From: Serinus canaria
Lineage: Eukaryota > Chordata > Aves > Passeriformes > Fringillidae
Direction of reading: 5' to 3'
Length of the DNA stretch: 64,000 nucleotides
NCBI RefSeq assembly: GCF_022539315.1
Contig: NC_066315.1
Coordinates: 120,657,374 to 120,721,373 of the forward strand
A program made the translations under genes and the position numbers. Positions within the stretch are counted from its first letter, which is position 1. The number at the start of each line of letters is the position of its first letter. Below, one piece after another: positions 22,249-35,941 of this stretch. The notes under the pieces were generated by a model. That model made no database searches. It saw only the letters and a program-made list of their open reading frames with translations, and was not told the DNA's origin.

Positions 22249-25200
22249 GAAGCATTAGTTGTGTATCAGGAACTGAAATTGGAAAAACTTTTTTTGCAAT
22301 AATTTCATTGGTAACATTGCACCTTAGTAAACCTGAATGTATTAATGAAAACTGATTTCCTTCATGGTTATTGCAGTCAAGACTATAAAAATAGTAATTA
22401 TTATTTAGTTAGTGGAAGTTGTTAATTCCTCTATATTTCAAACAGCTGTAGTTTGCAAAATAAAATAATTCACCAAGAACAATATTCACAAAAGTAATTT
22501 TGGTTAATTAATTTATATGCACTCTATTTTAAATCATTCTTTTAGTATTCATTCCTTGATTACATACATATTTTCCCGAAGAAAGAAGTCAAATGATTAA
22601 TGTGAGACCCTCATTCCGTCCTTTTCTATACTTAAGAGTATTCAGGTTTCAGCTTGATTGATAGCAGAGCATTTCAACCTGGTATTTCTTGGCCCCAGGC
22701 CATGCACTGCATTTTGTAATTACTGTAATTGGAGACACCAGTGTCTTCTAGGGCAAGGAAGTCTTTGCTTTCTTCTTTATCTCTAGTCTTTTGGCCAGAT
22801 CCTGCCAATAAATACCAGGGATGTCATTGCAAAGCCTGTAACTTGCTTCTATAAAGTTTTACTTTGGAAAACTTGGGAGGAATGTACAAAGTTCTAGAGG
22901 TGCTTTTAAAACAGTTCAGATTAGAATATTTATTTGGGTATAGTTGTACATATAGTTGAACATATTTTGTTTGTAGCTGTGTGTCTCTGGCTGTACCATA
23001 TAGCTGTGTGGTTCTTCAGGAAAATTCTGGATGTGTGTGTGGCAGCAGTGTTGGACCCATATTTTGTTCACAGAGCAGGGGAAAAAAAGAAATATTTTTT
23101 TTTTTTAGTTTGATATGATGTTTGGTATATCTCTGAAGGTCTTAGTTTGAAAACCTTGGTAGTGATGTGTTGAAAGTGCTAATACCGTATAATTCCTTTC
23201 AAAACCATGACTAATTCATGACTTCTATGAAGGGCTTTATATTTTGGGAGGCTTGAAGATTTGCCTCTCCATTTCAGTAGCTTCAGAAAGACTTCAGAAG
23301 AAAAAAAATTAAGAAGTATTCCTTATTTAGATTTTTAAAATATTTTCCTGTAGGCAATCTTCTGTTATGGTTAAATAGAATCCATTGGACTTTGGATTAT
23401 ATGAACCCACTAATGCATAGAGCTCTTGCATGATAGTGAAAGATTATTCATGGCATCATAGGGACTGAATAGGGATCAAAATAAATTTTGTTGCTGTTTT
23501 GTGATGCATTTACATTCTATGATCAGTTTAATCAGGGAGTAGCAGCTACTCTATATGTGTATCTGTAAGTTCCTAGATGAGTTTTTTTTATTTTTGTAGT
23601 ATTCCTAGGAGAATTGAAACAGCATTAGGAAACATTAAAAAAGACGTTGTAATGCATAAACTTGTTTGGGTGAATTTTTCTGTTCTGAAGTGCCCTTTTA
23701 AATTTCCTAGATCTTTCTGACAAAACATTTTGATGTCTCTGTTTAGTGTATCTTACCCATCTTGCCAAAACTCTTCAGGGATGCTTGATTAAAAACAATT
23801 CCTGTTCCTTTCGAGCAGAGGGCTTTGGTTTGTGGAATTGCCTAAGTGGCTGAAGAGCACTTTAGGTGCCAAGAACAGAGCAGCTCTATTCAGAGTGAAC
23901 CTGCCCTCTTTCCCTCTGGTTTTCCACTTTTCTGCTTCACTTCAAAGATTGGTGGAAGTGCTTCAGCTCCTTTGCCTGTGCTCAAAGGCTGCTGACTCTG
24001 CATCAAAGAACACAGTGACGTTGACTTATCCTCTTATTCTCCCTGGCAGTTTTAGCAAAGGATTCTGCAATGTGAAGTGGCCAAGGAAAAAAAGTGCTAT
24101 GACTTCTATTGATGTAATGCCAACAAAAACTAAGCAACTCCAAGTAAAGAAACTGAAAGTGGAAAGTAGCAGAAAGGCTCACTGTCTCAAAGTTTAAGGG
24201 AGCCCTCCCAAAATAAAATAATTAGCAACACAGGACAGACACTGTTCATCTTTAATTTTTGCTGTAAGAGAAGTTTTTTGTCCCCAAATTAAAGAACATC
24301 ATTAAATATTAATCAGTAGTAGCAGAATCTAAGCTGAAGTATAAAATATGGGCAGAACACAGAAAGAATCAATGAGATTTATAAAAGTAGCTCCCTGTTG
24401 CCTGCTGTTTTCATGATATTTGCCTTGGAATCTTCCTCAACTAATTTTTTCTTTTTAATTGAGAAAAAAATACTTATTTCCTAACATTATTTTATTGACA
24501 TGCTAGATATGAAGTTATCCTGTTCTATGTAAATATAATCAGCCTTAGATTTGGCATGAGTCATTATCATAGAAAAAGTGTGATTCAAGCAAAAGACTAT
24601 CCTCTGGCAATATAAAGATGGACAAATTTCACTTTATTATGAAAGAAGATAACAGTTTCTTAAAATGAGGCTGTTAAATCCAGAATTTGGCTCCCTGAAA
24701 AATATCACAATAGATTTGTCCTGGATTCCCTGTTGGATCTTCAAGTGGTCAGGGATTCCTTTAATACATTTTCCAATGTTTTTTTGAGAATTTATTTGAA
24801 AATATTTCTGAGAGAAATGCCAGGTCGCATATGATCAATAAATGCTTTTTGGCAGTAAATTCAATTCACTTATGTCAAAACACAGTGGTCATCTTTTAAA
24901 AGCATTTAGTTTGACACATATTTGAGATACCATAGCTAATTCCTGTTCAAAGTCCAGGACATTCTGTAACATGTCTAAAACTGCTGTATGAAAGCAATCA
25001 GTTACAGTGAGTTTAACCTGGTAATCACTACTAGGATTTGAGGTGAGGACCTGTGCTCTGGTCAGTTTGTGATTAGCTATAAATATTCATGAATACTATT
25101 TGTAATGAATGTGTGCAATTCATAATTTGACAATGGACAAACTAGAGAAATCAAGATCAGCTTTCATGCTGTTGCTTCTCTTCTATTCCTGTTAGAATAT

Positions 25201-26288
25201 AGAAGTGAATAGACGATTCTTAGTCATGTCCTAATAGACAGTCTCAATGCACTCCTTTTAAAAAGTAGCAAAGAAAATGCACTTTTTCAGAACACCTTGG
25301 AAAGCTGAATATTCCAGCACAGTTTTTTTAACATGCTTAGAGTACACAGAGAATTAAACGTGATTAGTCATGGCTGCTGGTTCCTATTCCTGGTTTTACT
25401 TCTTCAACACAAGGAGCTCAAACACATGAAGCTGTAATAAGGAGATACTTCTAAATATTGGTGCAATTTTTTCAGTGTTTGGGAACAATATTTTTGGCCA
25501 TACACCACTTTCCTGTTTCCAGGCAAAAGCCACGGTTTTCCTGCTTTTTACTCTTTTCCAAAAGAGTAGCTGAAACCTCAAAGTCTATTCAGGGATCTCT
25601 GCCCAGTTTAAAGCTCTATAAACTCCAGTCTGCCACATGGTAGCATGTAAGTTCCTTACCATTTCTCTTCCAGCCAGGTAGTAGTTTTCCAGCAGAAAAT
25701 GCCTGTCTTAACTTTCTTTGGCAGTTTTTAGCTATTCTTTCTTTGTGCTCGGAGAATATACCAGTACTAATTAGTATTGTTGGGGTTTTATTTTCAAAGG
25801 AAATTTTGCCTGGTTTTTTTGCCTGATTTTTTGTGGTCATGGTGCTCTGTGGGAAGACCACATTTTTTTTCTGACTCAAATGACTGGAGGTAAGCATCTC
25901 AGTTGAGTGAAAATTATTTGCTTTTCAGATATGCTAATTATGATTAGTTTTCATGGACTTCCTTCAGTAGCTTTGTGCTGATGAAATTGTCTCACTGAAG
26001 CATGACTCAAAGACAAGCTGATGAAAACTGCCAATGCCTGTTCATCAAGAAGAGATCATGTCAAACCAATCCATTTTTACTTTTTTAATCACCCAATAGT
26101 TAGGGAAGTATTAGGTGCCATATTTTGACTCTGGAAAGTTCTTGACACTCTCTACCCTGAAGTATTTGTGAGAGAAAATTGACAGAACTTCCTTTTAAAC
26201 AGGCAGAAGATTGAAGGTGTTGGAGCATCTTCTGTTTTGGTTGAACACTTATGACTTGTGTGAGCAAGGAGTACACCTGAAAACTGCA

Positions 26289-26304
26289 GTGTGTGTGTGT
26301 GCTT

Positions 26305-26348
<44 letters not shown>
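26289..26348. repeat. Compound microsatellite (GT)6-(TA)11-(GA)11
   Basis: Three adjoining dinucleotide tracts: GT x6 (26289-26300), TA x11 (26305-26326) and GA x11 (26327-26348). It is likely length-polymorphic. The TA and GA parts can adopt non-B DNA structures. Confidence 0.95.
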
Positions 26349-26349
<1 letters not shown>

Positions 26350-29300
26350 GGCATAGGAGAGGGCTGTTTTAAAGAACATGATCAAAATTAGAACTTGAGA
26401 AGTAGAAACAGTGGCCAGGGATGAACATGATGAAACTTAACTGCAAGGTATGGAAGGAGGAAGAAATCAAAATACAAGGCATAAAATGTAGAGGTAAAAC
26501 TGCAATATAAAGATGCAGGAGTTGCACTGACTTAAAAAAAATATGTGACATCAATCTGTAAAAGGAGTTGTCCATGTGTGAAACTGATGAGAATATGTCT
26601 GAAATGGAAATGTCCATTACTGGTAATTTTTAAAGAATGGTCTACCCATTCTAGAGAGAATGAAAGAGATTAATAAGATTGATTGTGAAGACAGAATATG
26701 TGGTTTATGAGATGATTGAAGGAATGAAGCAGCTGAATTTGGTTAATCAGGGAAATAAATAAAGGTAATTACAGGAAAGAGAGAGATTTCTTTTTATGCG
26801 ACAATAAAACAACAGCTAGCATTGCAGGGCAGGAGGTTGAGGTTGCATAACAAGGAGATCCTCTTTACTCTTACAATCATAAAAATCCAGAAAGAAATAA
26901 AAGTCAGAGTTATGCTGAAAGTACTGTTACTATTTCAAATTATAAAAATGTGGATAATATACATATATTTGGCTCAGTGGAAAAGCTAGATAGACTACAC
27001 TCCGGATCAGTCTCTTGAAGTAATTTTTAAATGTACCTTTGTATATTTCTGTGTTGGTGCCATGCAGGTGATTTCTAGTTTTCAGCTGTATTTCTGGAAT
27101 ATTTGCTCATGGCATTTCTCATTCTATGTTTCATCTTTACTTTTTTTTTCCTTCTCAGTGTCATTAGTCTTAATACAGTGGATTCCTTTAAAAAGTAAAT
27201 AAATACCCATACTGTACAGTGGTATTTACTTTACCACTCTTTCCCTATATTTAGAATGTATACAGCAATGAGGTATTTATACTATGCCATGGTAAATGTT
27301 TACTTTCAGTGGTGCCCACTGTACTTACTTTTCCATCTTCACTGAGCTTGAATTTTAGCTCTTCTTTAATTTCCGTAAAGTCCCAGTCCATATGATTTTT
27401 TTTCTGCCTTCCAACATATGTGAAAATATATCCAATTAAAAAATGTTACCACTCTTGAGGAGTTTTTTAAACTATTTTTACTGGAAAATGTTTTTTGAGC
27501 TACTGGCCTTTGCAGATCTGTTGCAATACCTTTTGGTGTAATAGGTGGACTCCTGCTGGTGTGCCTTGGATGAGAATGTACATTTTTGATTTAACACTCG
27601 CGCAACACAAATGGTGGAATTCATCTCACAAAGCTTTTGATGTCTGTGATGTAGATGTCTGCATTTGAGCCAGTCTCCTTTAGTTAGTAGAGAAAAATGA
27701 GAACCTCCAACACAGTTTATATCAGTTAAAAATGGGTGGCTAAAATTATCGCCGTCTATAGATGCTTATTTGTCTATGTAACTGCAAAAGTTATTTAGAT
27801 AATTAGCTCAGATGTAGGTATCTGCTTTGGGGCTGCCTAAATTCAGTGTACATTAATCCCACCTCATGTAATTTGTTTGGCTGTTGATGAATTTTAATTT
27901 AAGATGTGGTAGTCTCACTGAAACAGCAGCTCCTCCAATAAGTAGAACATTGGTTTAGGTCCACACTGTACCTGAATCCTGTGTTGACAGAGGTTAAATT
28001 CCAAAATTTGTAGTCCAGTATGTAAAGCTAAACTGGCATTAGTTGTGGTTTATTTAAATGTGATATGGTGCAAACCAGAAGCAGTCATAAGATCCATATT
28101 TTGCAAAGTGTGGTGCAATCTTCTGGGGTAGAAGAAGAGTCAGCAGCTGGAGGCAGTAACTGCTGAACTGCTGCTGCCATTTAGTTTAACCTGCTCAGCT
28201 GGGTTTTGGCTTCTGCCAGGGTAGTGTTTGAGAACATTTGTGAAACACTGATAGTGCCATATCTGTGTGTCTTTGATGGTGAACTAGTTTTAATAAGATA
28301 CTGATGAAAGAAATGCCTTTGTTGACAATTGTTGTGGTGCCATTCAAGCAGATTTGTAGAGCAAAAGAATTGATGCTGAGAACCTGGCATTCATGCTAAT
28401 TGCATTTCAGGGTTTGTTTTTTTTCTGCTCTGTCTCTCTGTGTGGAATGAATACTCATGAACAACTTCAAAGTGCACCTCTAGCAGTGTTCTGCAAAACA
28501 AAAGGAATAGTTTCAAGGAGGTTCATACCGCCGAGCAATTTGTGATATTTTCGGTGTGTGCCTATCTCAATGTAGAAAGCCAGCCCTGATGATGATACCT
28601 TATCCAAAAGATAGATCTCGTGGTAGTTTTCTGACAAAGCGAGCAATACTTTTTCTTGCTAAACAAGTTGAATTACCCTGCATGTAGTACCAAACAATTC
28701 CCAGTCAAAGTGCTTGTCAGACCTGGGAATCAGCTGCCTTGATGCATTTCCATCTTCTTGTGCTCCCTTCAGTACCCTGTGTTTACCAAGGAATTCTCAT
28801 AGAGCAAAGTCATTGAAACCTGGTCATGCCAGAGCATGGATAAGGGAACTACTGGATGAGAAATCAGGTGCTGTGCACACCTGTTTTTCAAAAAGTTATA
28901 GTCTCTCTTTTTATGGAAAGAAATTTCCTATATTTTTAAGTAAGGGTGTTTGAAGATTTAATTCATCCTTTGGCAAACAAAAGGATCCTTGCCCATAGCT
29001 GTGCAGAGATTTCTTTTCAACTTTACCATTTCTTTCAAAGAGTTGTTTTAAAAGTGTCCTTAGTTTAAATCTCTAAAATACTGACTGTTTCTGAGCATTG
29101 TGGAAGAATTTCTTGAGTTAAGCTTAAAGCTTAATTCAGGTCAGCTCAATATATATTTCAGTAGCCAGAATTTAATATCACTAATGACATTGTGGTTAAA
29201 ATTTGAGAAATGTTTACTTCTGGTAGGATGTAAAATAAATTGATTGCTGTGACTCTTCATGTTCTTCCATTTTTATTCTGGCTTCTTTTAAAATCCCAAG

Positions 29301-30100
29301 CATCTTGGCATTTTAAAGGTCACTAATTAGTTTTGTATATATTTGAAGTTATTCATTGTGCTATTTGATCTGAATGAACATGACAACTTAGGTGTTTATC
29401 TTTCTTTGTGTATGGAGATTCTTTCATTGTTTGAAGCCCAAAGCTTGCCATCATGTAAGTGAAACAAGGGAGTGCTATTAAAAGCACAAGAATAAAATTT
29501 GTATTCCAGTAAAGAGGTGTGTTTTAAGTACTTAGGCAGATGTTTTTACCTGTTTGTTTAATTTAGCCTACTTGGTGTGTGAAATGCGTTATATTTAGAA
29601 CTAATCTGACAGGATTAGTATGAAAATACTTTAAAATAAAGAGTCTTTTATCCTTAGAATTAAGATGCACAGCTTTTTTTCATATAACTTCAATTAGAAT
29701 AATTAGTTAAGGAAAGAAATTTGGATCTTCTGTTATTGAAAGAGAAGAACAAAATTCAAGGTGGTATCAAAAATGTAAAGTGGCTCCTTCCTGTTCTTGA
29801 TCCCATCTCTGAAGCATGTTGATAATTCCATAGAAAATCTTCAGAATTCTTCAAATTCCACCTACATGTAACTGTAGAATTGGCCTTTAAAAATACCTTT
29901 GTGCTAATTTTCTAGGAGTAAGCTGTGATATGGCATTGTAGTCTTACAGATTTCTTCTACAAGTTTTTAATTTGTTTTCAGAAATTACATATGAATTCAT
30001 GTTACTAGCACCTGTGTAAAATTTTTGCATTACTGGAGTAGTCAGATATAAATTAAAGATAGTTTTCCAGGTGGTTGCATCAGGGATTAGGATACCATTT

Positions 30101-31568
30101 ATAGAATCGCAGAATTGGTAAGGTTGGAAGGGACCACTGTGGGTCACCTGGTCCAGCCTCCCTACTCAAGCAGGGCTGTTCTCGATCACATGGCAAAGGA
30201 CAGCATCCAAATTATTCTTGTGTATCTCCAGTGGGGGGGACTGAGCAACATCTCTGGGCAACCTGTTCCAATGCTCAGTCACCCACACAGTGAAGTTCTT
30301 CTGTATGTTTGGGTAGAACTTCCTATGCATCAGTTTCTGCCCTTTGCCTCTTGTCCTATTGCCTGGCACTACCGAGCAGAGCCTGGCTCCAGCCTCTTGG
30401 CAGCCTCATACCTGGGGTTCTTCCTCCCCAGGTGCAGGACCCTGCATTTGCCTTTGCTGAATTTCAGATGGTTCTTCTCTGCCTGTTTCTTCACCCTGTC
30501 CAGGTCCTTCTGAAGGGCTGCACAGGTCTCTAGACCATTGCTCACTGCTCCCAGCTTAGTGTCATCAATGAAACTCCTGAGGAGGCATCTGCCCCTTCAT
30601 CCAAGTACTTCATAAAAAATTTAAACAATATTGGGTGTATTATTAAACCTTGGGGACACCACTAGAGACAGGCCTCCAAATAGACCCTGTGGCACTGATT
30701 ACAACCCTCAGAGATCTGCTGCTCAGCCAGGTCTCAACCCCCCTCACTGTTTACTCAAGTCTGCAGTTTCTGAGTTTGCCTGTGAAGATGTTGTGCAAGA
30801 CAGTGTGAGACAGTGTAAAGAGCATTGCTGAAATCATGGTAGATGATATCCACTGCTCTCCCCTTGTCCAGCCAGGCAGAGGGAAATCGAGTTGATCAAG
30901 CATGATTTAACTTTTGTGCATCTGTGCTTACTACTCCTGATCACCTTGTCCTTCACGCTGGTAGAGATGGCCTCCAAAATGGGACACTCCATTACCCTTC
31001 AAGTGATTGAGGTGGGGCTGCCTCTGTGGTAATTTCCTGTGTCCTCATTCTTGTGCTTTTTGAAGACTGGGGTGGCATTTGCATTTTTTCAGTCCTCTGG
31101 CACCACTCTGATCTTCACAAGCTTTCAGACATGATTGTGAGCAGCCTCACTGTTGTGTCTGCCAGGTCTCTCAGCACTTGTGGATGCATACTGTTAGGGC
31201 CCATAGACTTGTTGACGTCAAGTTTGGATTGGTGTTCTCTGACCCAATCCTACTTGACAGTGGGAAAGTCTTCCTGCTATCATTCCATTACTCTGGTCTC
31301 CTAGATCAGAGATCCCTGAGGGCTGGTCTTGTCAGTGAAACCCAGTGCAAAGAAGGTATTCAGCAACTGCCTTCTCTGTGTCCTGCTACCAGGGCCCCCC
31401 TCCATTTAGTAACAGGCTCACAGTATGCTTAGTTTTTCTTTTGTTATTGATGTATTTGAACAAGTCCTTTGTTTTGTCCTTGTTGTCCTTCACGAGGTTC
31501 TTGAAGGGCCTTGGCTTTCCTTCTCTCATTTTTTATTTACTCTGGCAACCCTGGCCTGACCCTGCTAT
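30101..31568 (-). mobile_element. CR1 LINE, 3' portion (split by an LTR insertion)
   Basis: Starting at 30101 the plus strand reads AGAATCGCAGAATTGG, then GGTTGGAAGGGACC, the reverse complement of a CR1 3' end. Further in, blocks match degraded CR1 reverse-transcriptase and 3' UTR sequence, such as CTTGGGGACACCACTAG and GTGTCATCAATGAAACTCC. The minus-strand frames are broken, so this is a dead copy. It runs straight into the 6-bp target site of the LTR at 31563-31568 and resumes after it. Confidence 0.9.
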
Positions 31569-32200
31569 TGTCGGAACTCAGGACATACCTCTGGGAGTCT
31601 GGAGTTTCCTGGGACCCTTGCCAGGGGGCTCAGAGACCCTGGCACACAGCCCAGAACACCAGTGGGTTCAAGTACGAACCATGGAACAACTTAACACCTT
31701 TACATGAAGAGATAAAAGCCACGGCAGTTCAGATAATATAAAAATAAAATACTCACAGAGTGTAAATGTAGGTTTTAGGATTTTTGGTATAGGGGTTTCT
31801 GGTGACAAGATGGAGGGATTTGGGTGTGTCTAGCCTTTCTTCTTCTTCTCTACCTCCATCTTGTCTGGTGATGCTGGCACTTTTAGTTTGGTCTAAAGTA
31901 GAAACTCACTGTCTAGCGTAGATGATAGGTATTGGAGAATGATTGTAAATATTGTACACGTAGTTTATAGTATATAAAGATAACACCGCCCTGGGGGTGG
32001 GCGGAGTGCCTCTGACTGTCCTGCCGAACGGATCTCGGCTGGACAGGGAGAAAGAATTTTATAGATAAGATGCAATAAACAACCTTGAGACCGAAAAAAT
32101 GAAGAGCCCTGACTCCTTCTTCAAGCACCGGGCTGGGAAAAGAAACTTTTGAACTTTTTCAGGGTCACTCTGACCAGCTAGAGAAAGAGAGACCCCGGCA
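31569..32200 (+). mobile_element. Solo LTR of an endogenous retrovirus, nested in CR1
   Basis: A 632-bp element begins TGTCGG and ends CCGGCA, a near-perfect short terminal inverted repeat of the TG...CA retroviral type. It is flanked by the exact 6-bp direct repeat TGCTAT (31563-31568 and 32201-32206), a target-site duplication. It has a TATA box TATATAAA at 31971-31978 and a poly(A) signal AATAAA at 32074-32079, in the expected U3-R order for the plus orientation. No gag, pol or env is present, so it is a solo LTR left by recombination. A 6-bp duplication suits ERVK-like (class II) elements. I cannot name the family. Confidence 0.9.
31971..32079 (+). promoter_or_regulatory. LTR TATA box and AATAAA signal
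   Basis: TATATAAA (31971-31978) and AATAAA (32074-32079) lie 96 bp apart inside the solo LTR and are in the same orientation as CRISPLD1. They are candidates for a cryptic intronic promoter or a premature poly(A) site. Activity is unknown. Confidence 0.6.
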
Positions 32201-32206
32201 TGCTAT

Positions 32207-32355
32207 CTGCTGTGTATTTCCTGGCTATGGCTGAGTAATGACAGGAGCACCTTATTCATCCACACAGGTCTCTTGCTCCCTTTGTCTGATTTCTTGCTCA
32301 TTGGGATACCTCGTCCTTGAGCCTGGGGAAAATGCTCCTTGAATATCTTTCCCTG
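32207..32355 (-). mobile_element. CR1 LINE, continuation beyond the LTR
   Basis: Sequence after the second TGCTAT copy continues the reverse-complement CR1 (for example TTATTCATCCACACAGGTCTC and TCCTTGAATATC). The CR1 is therefore older than the LTR and was about 1.6 kb long before interruption. Its outer boundary near 32355 is approximate. Confidence 0.75.
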
Positions 32356-35300
32356 TTTTTATTAAAGATCATTATAGTGATCCTGGAGATTGGGAAACCT
32401 TTTCATTTCTACATTGATTTGGATTTGTGTTTAATGGCTTCGGTCTTGGAGACACAAGTAACTATGACTTCTAGCACTTGTATCTCTTTTTTGTCTACTG
32501 GCTGTAGGAGATGAGCAATGTTTTATTCACATTTTTTCTTTGAAGTGTCTGGTAATCAAGAAAGTGACCCTAATCTCTGGGAAATTTTTTGGAACTGAGA
32601 CATTTGGACATTCTTCGAGAATGTTTTATAAAATTTATATTCCTTAGTAGAGAGGTGGGTTTTTTTGTTAGTGTTTTTTTTGGTTTTTTTGTTTTTTTTA
32701 ATTTTAACTTCTATTGAAGCCATTTCAGGAAGTGGAGGCTATGATGAGAAAATGATCCCATAGAACAATGAACACTGCACTTAATGAGTTCTTTCCCCCT
32801 ATCGTGTAATTTACACTTGACTGATTTTTTTTTTTTTTTTACATCTGAATATGTAAAACTTTTGATATTTACTCCATCACATCTCAAAATATACTTAAGT
32901 GATTAAAATGAGAAAGAAATTAAGTTATGTCTTGGCACTCATAAATGAAACTGCTTCAAGGAAAGTGAGTTATGATGACGCCTAGAAAGTTGGAAGTGTG
33001 CTTATCTCTGGCTAGGTAAGGTAAAGGGAGTAAAGATAATATCTTATACTGTGGATGAAGGCAGAGAAACAGTTAAAGAAGACAAAACTTTTTTTCAAGA
33101 CCATATCCAATTTCAACAGTACTTGGAGTGTGGGTGTTCATCTGTCAGGAGGATTAACGATGAATTTCAGTTTTTCATTGAAAAGCTGTGCTTTCAGAGT
33201 TCTGGATGGCTCTGTCATGCATAGCTTTCAACACTCTTTAAAGAAAATTTTGTTAAAGGTAATTACTTCACAGGCTTGAAGAGCTGATTCAGACAGCTAC
33301 TATTGATTGACTATCTCTAAACTTAAAAAAAGAGTATAATTGTTTCAGTTAAAATAGCTGCATAAAATATTTTTAAGCTTGTGTGGTGAGAAAAATAAAA
33401 CAATAGTACAATTCCATGACTGATGTTTTAAAAGTGGAAGATGGGGGGGTTGCTTTACAAGAGAATGTCTTCTCGCTTTCTGAAGGTTGTAAGAGCAATC
33501 AGAAATTGGACATATCTTTGGAGGTAGGAAAGTTCAAACTGAGCAAGTGCTGAAATTTTGTTCTGTTGTAAGTCTAATTTATTCTGAATTTTTATTTTAG
33601 AGTCCAGTTGGAAAAACCATTCTTAATAGCAATTATTTGGGAAATGTGCTAACTGAAATGTATTAACTTTATGACTTGTTCATCCTCAGAGCTAAATCTA
33701 CATATTTTAAGATTTTGAGGTGACTTAATACCATACACCATATGCAACAAAGACAAATTGATAGTGGCTTCTATTTTAAAATATTATGGTCTTATGATTT
33801 TGTGGTGGAAGATGAAGCAACTCTACTACAGCCTGTAAGAACAAAGTACTTGTGTGGAAGAAGTGTGTTAATCTTCATGTATTTTTACAATGGGTACAAC
33901 ATGGAGAAGAACATTTTATGGTGATGTGACAACTACAGGGAAGATGAAAACAGTTATACAAAGTGTCATATAAAACTTCATTATTTAAGATTAAAATATT
34001 TTATTGTGGAGGTTAAGAAAAGTTGTGGTTTATGACACAGAAATAATGGCCCAGGAGAGTGAACGGAAAATTAGTACAGTTTTCTAAAGTCAGTGGTCTT
34101 TGTATTCATAGGTGGGTTAAAAGATTTATTCTGTCATTATTATACTGTTTAAGTATTTCTGTTATTAATAATAACAGACAAAATGCAATCTGATGCATAA
34201 CAGATTTCTGAAGAAGAAAAGCAAGAACAGATATTCTAGGATTAAATTGAGTGAATAAAGTCTTTACATAATAATGGTCTTGCACAACCAAGGATATACT
34301 TGTTTTTTATAAGTTATCTGATTAATAATTTGAAAACTGCATGTCAAAATTAGTGGAAAAATAAATTTTAGCATGTGGAATTTGTCTGTTATATTTGTGC
34401 AGTCTTTGGCTGTGTTAAGAAGTTTTCTGCCTTTTATCTGTGCCAAAAATTAGTCGACATGATCTCCAGTGTCTGCATGGGAATTTGCATCTGGAAATAC
34501 TGAATTACTGTTATTTAGATAGCATAGTGTCACTTAATGAAATTCAGTCTGAACATATGACAAAATACTTCAGGTTCTGTCAACATGTTCTTCTTTCCTG
34601 GAGGCATTTTAGTTTCCTAACCTGACTGTTGGTATTAGTCAGGTATCTGGAAACTATTTCTGCAGCTATCAGGAAATTCCAAAAGCCAAGCAAAATTATG
34701 GATACTTTGCACTAGAGCCATGGACCACTTAGAGCAAACTCCAGCTTAGTGCAGTAAAAACTCTACTGCACTATATTCACTATATTGTATGACTTTTTTC
34801 AAGGAGAGTTTGTCTTAGTAAGCTTTTGAAAGAAAGAAACTTGGATTTGCTTTTCAGCTGCAAGCTTATTCTTCCATCTTCCTTAAAGAATAAAAATTAA
34901 GGATAAGCAACAATTTATAATATTTTTTTTTACTTCTTCTAAGCATGCCTCTTTACTATCATGAATGTCCCTTTTTTTTGCTAACCTATGCATAAAATCA
35001 GTGAATGACAACCTTACTCCAGTTTTCATAATTTGCATTGGAATTGTGTATTATTTCAACAAAAGGTGGTTATAGAAAAGGAAGAGGAAATCTTATTCAC
35101 TTCATATAAACTATTAGTTTAGAGGAAATAAAGTCTTGTTTGAAAGCAGGTTGGATAATACCCTTCCAGCTAAGAAAAATGCCCATTACTAAAAAACAAT
35201 CTCACAAGATAAAAATGCACTTATTTAGCTTGGAAAGTTGAACTAAGCCTTTTAGTTTCATATTTGTGCTTTATTCACTGCAGCATGGCTGCACGTGGTT

Positions 35301-35554
35301 TCCAAAGGGAATGCTGAGAAGGGATTAAAACTTTTTTTTCTCTTGGTGAAAGCATTTTTCTTTCTTACAAAACACAAATACAGTGTACATTTTTCAATTC
35401 TTACTTTTCTGCCTCAATTCTTAGTCTTCTGCCTCAGTAAAAGAAACTTCAAAAATTTAAAAAATTGACAATTATTCTTTTTTTTTTTTTTAACAATAAG
35501 ATACACACCAGATATTTTTAAAAAGATTTCCCTTTGTTTTCTTTTGAATTGCAG

Positions 35555-35673
35555 ACATGGGACACAGAACTGGAGAGATCTGCAGAGTCATGGGCTGAAA
35601 CCTGTCTGTGGGAGCATGGACCAGCAAGCCTTCTCCCATCAATTGGACAAAATCTGGGGGCACATTGGGGAAG
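35555..35673 (+). CDS. CRISPLD1: CRISPLD1 coding exon 3: CAP domain (aa 87-126)
   Basis: The exon lies between acceptor ATTGCAG (ends 35554) and donor AAG|GTAGTT (GT at 35674). Its 119 nt encode [20 protein letters not shown] and then [19 protein letters not shown]. This is the CAP segment with the conserved WAE..C block and the [10 protein letters not shown] loop. It enters in phase 0 and leaves after two bases of an Arg codon completed in the next exon. Confidence 0.97.
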
Positions 35674-35808
35674 GTAGTTTAAGATACTATTTTTTGCAAT
35701 ATATGAGATTTTTTAAAATCTAACAAAAATTTGCTTGTTATTTAAAGGAAAAGATGGCAGAAGCTACAACTTTTGAATGATCTAATACACTGCTACTGGC
35801 TTTCCTAG

Positions 35809-35941
35809 GTACAGACCTCCAACATTTCATGTCCAAGCATGGTATGATGAAGTGAGAGATTTCACATATCCCCATCCTCATGAATGCAATCCATATTGTC
35901 CATATAGATGCTCTGGTCCTGTTTGTACACATTACACACAG
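35809..35941 (+). CDS. CRISPLD1: CRISPLD1 coding exon 4: CAP domain with HYTQ motif (aa 126-170)
   Basis: The 133-nt exon follows an unusually short 135-nt intron (acceptor TTCCTAG ends 35808; donor CAG|GTATGT). It encodes [18 protein letters not shown], a cysteine-containing [10 protein letters not shown] stretch, and GPVCTHYTQ (162-170), the first half of the CAP1 signature with the conserved His167. It ends in phase 0. Confidence 0.97.

Larger units (their letters stand above)
16680..35554 (+). other. CRISPLD1 intron 2 (18.9 kb)
   Basis: This is by far the largest intron, between the signal-peptide exon and the rest of the CAP domain. It contains a short CR1 fragment (17656), an A/C-rich tract (19661), a T20-class run (22229), a compound (GT)(TA)(GA) microsatellite (26289) and a CR1 interrupted by a solo LTR (30101-32355). 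I see no recognisable exon or coding sequence in the rest. Large introns near the 5' end often hold enhancers, but none can be pinpointed here. Confidence 0.9.

Noticed and set aside
30115..31741. Several plus-strand frames of 66-132 codons
   Set aside because: They are antisense shadows of the CR1 copy; the last ones also run into the solo LTR.
31569..32200. Full-length endogenous retrovirus
   Set aside because: Only one LTR is present and both target duplications abut it, so it is a solo LTR without viral genes.
34747..34773. 10-bp-arm hairpin as a microRNA precursor
   Set aside because: The stem is far too short for a microRNA precursor and the flanking bases do not extend the pairing.
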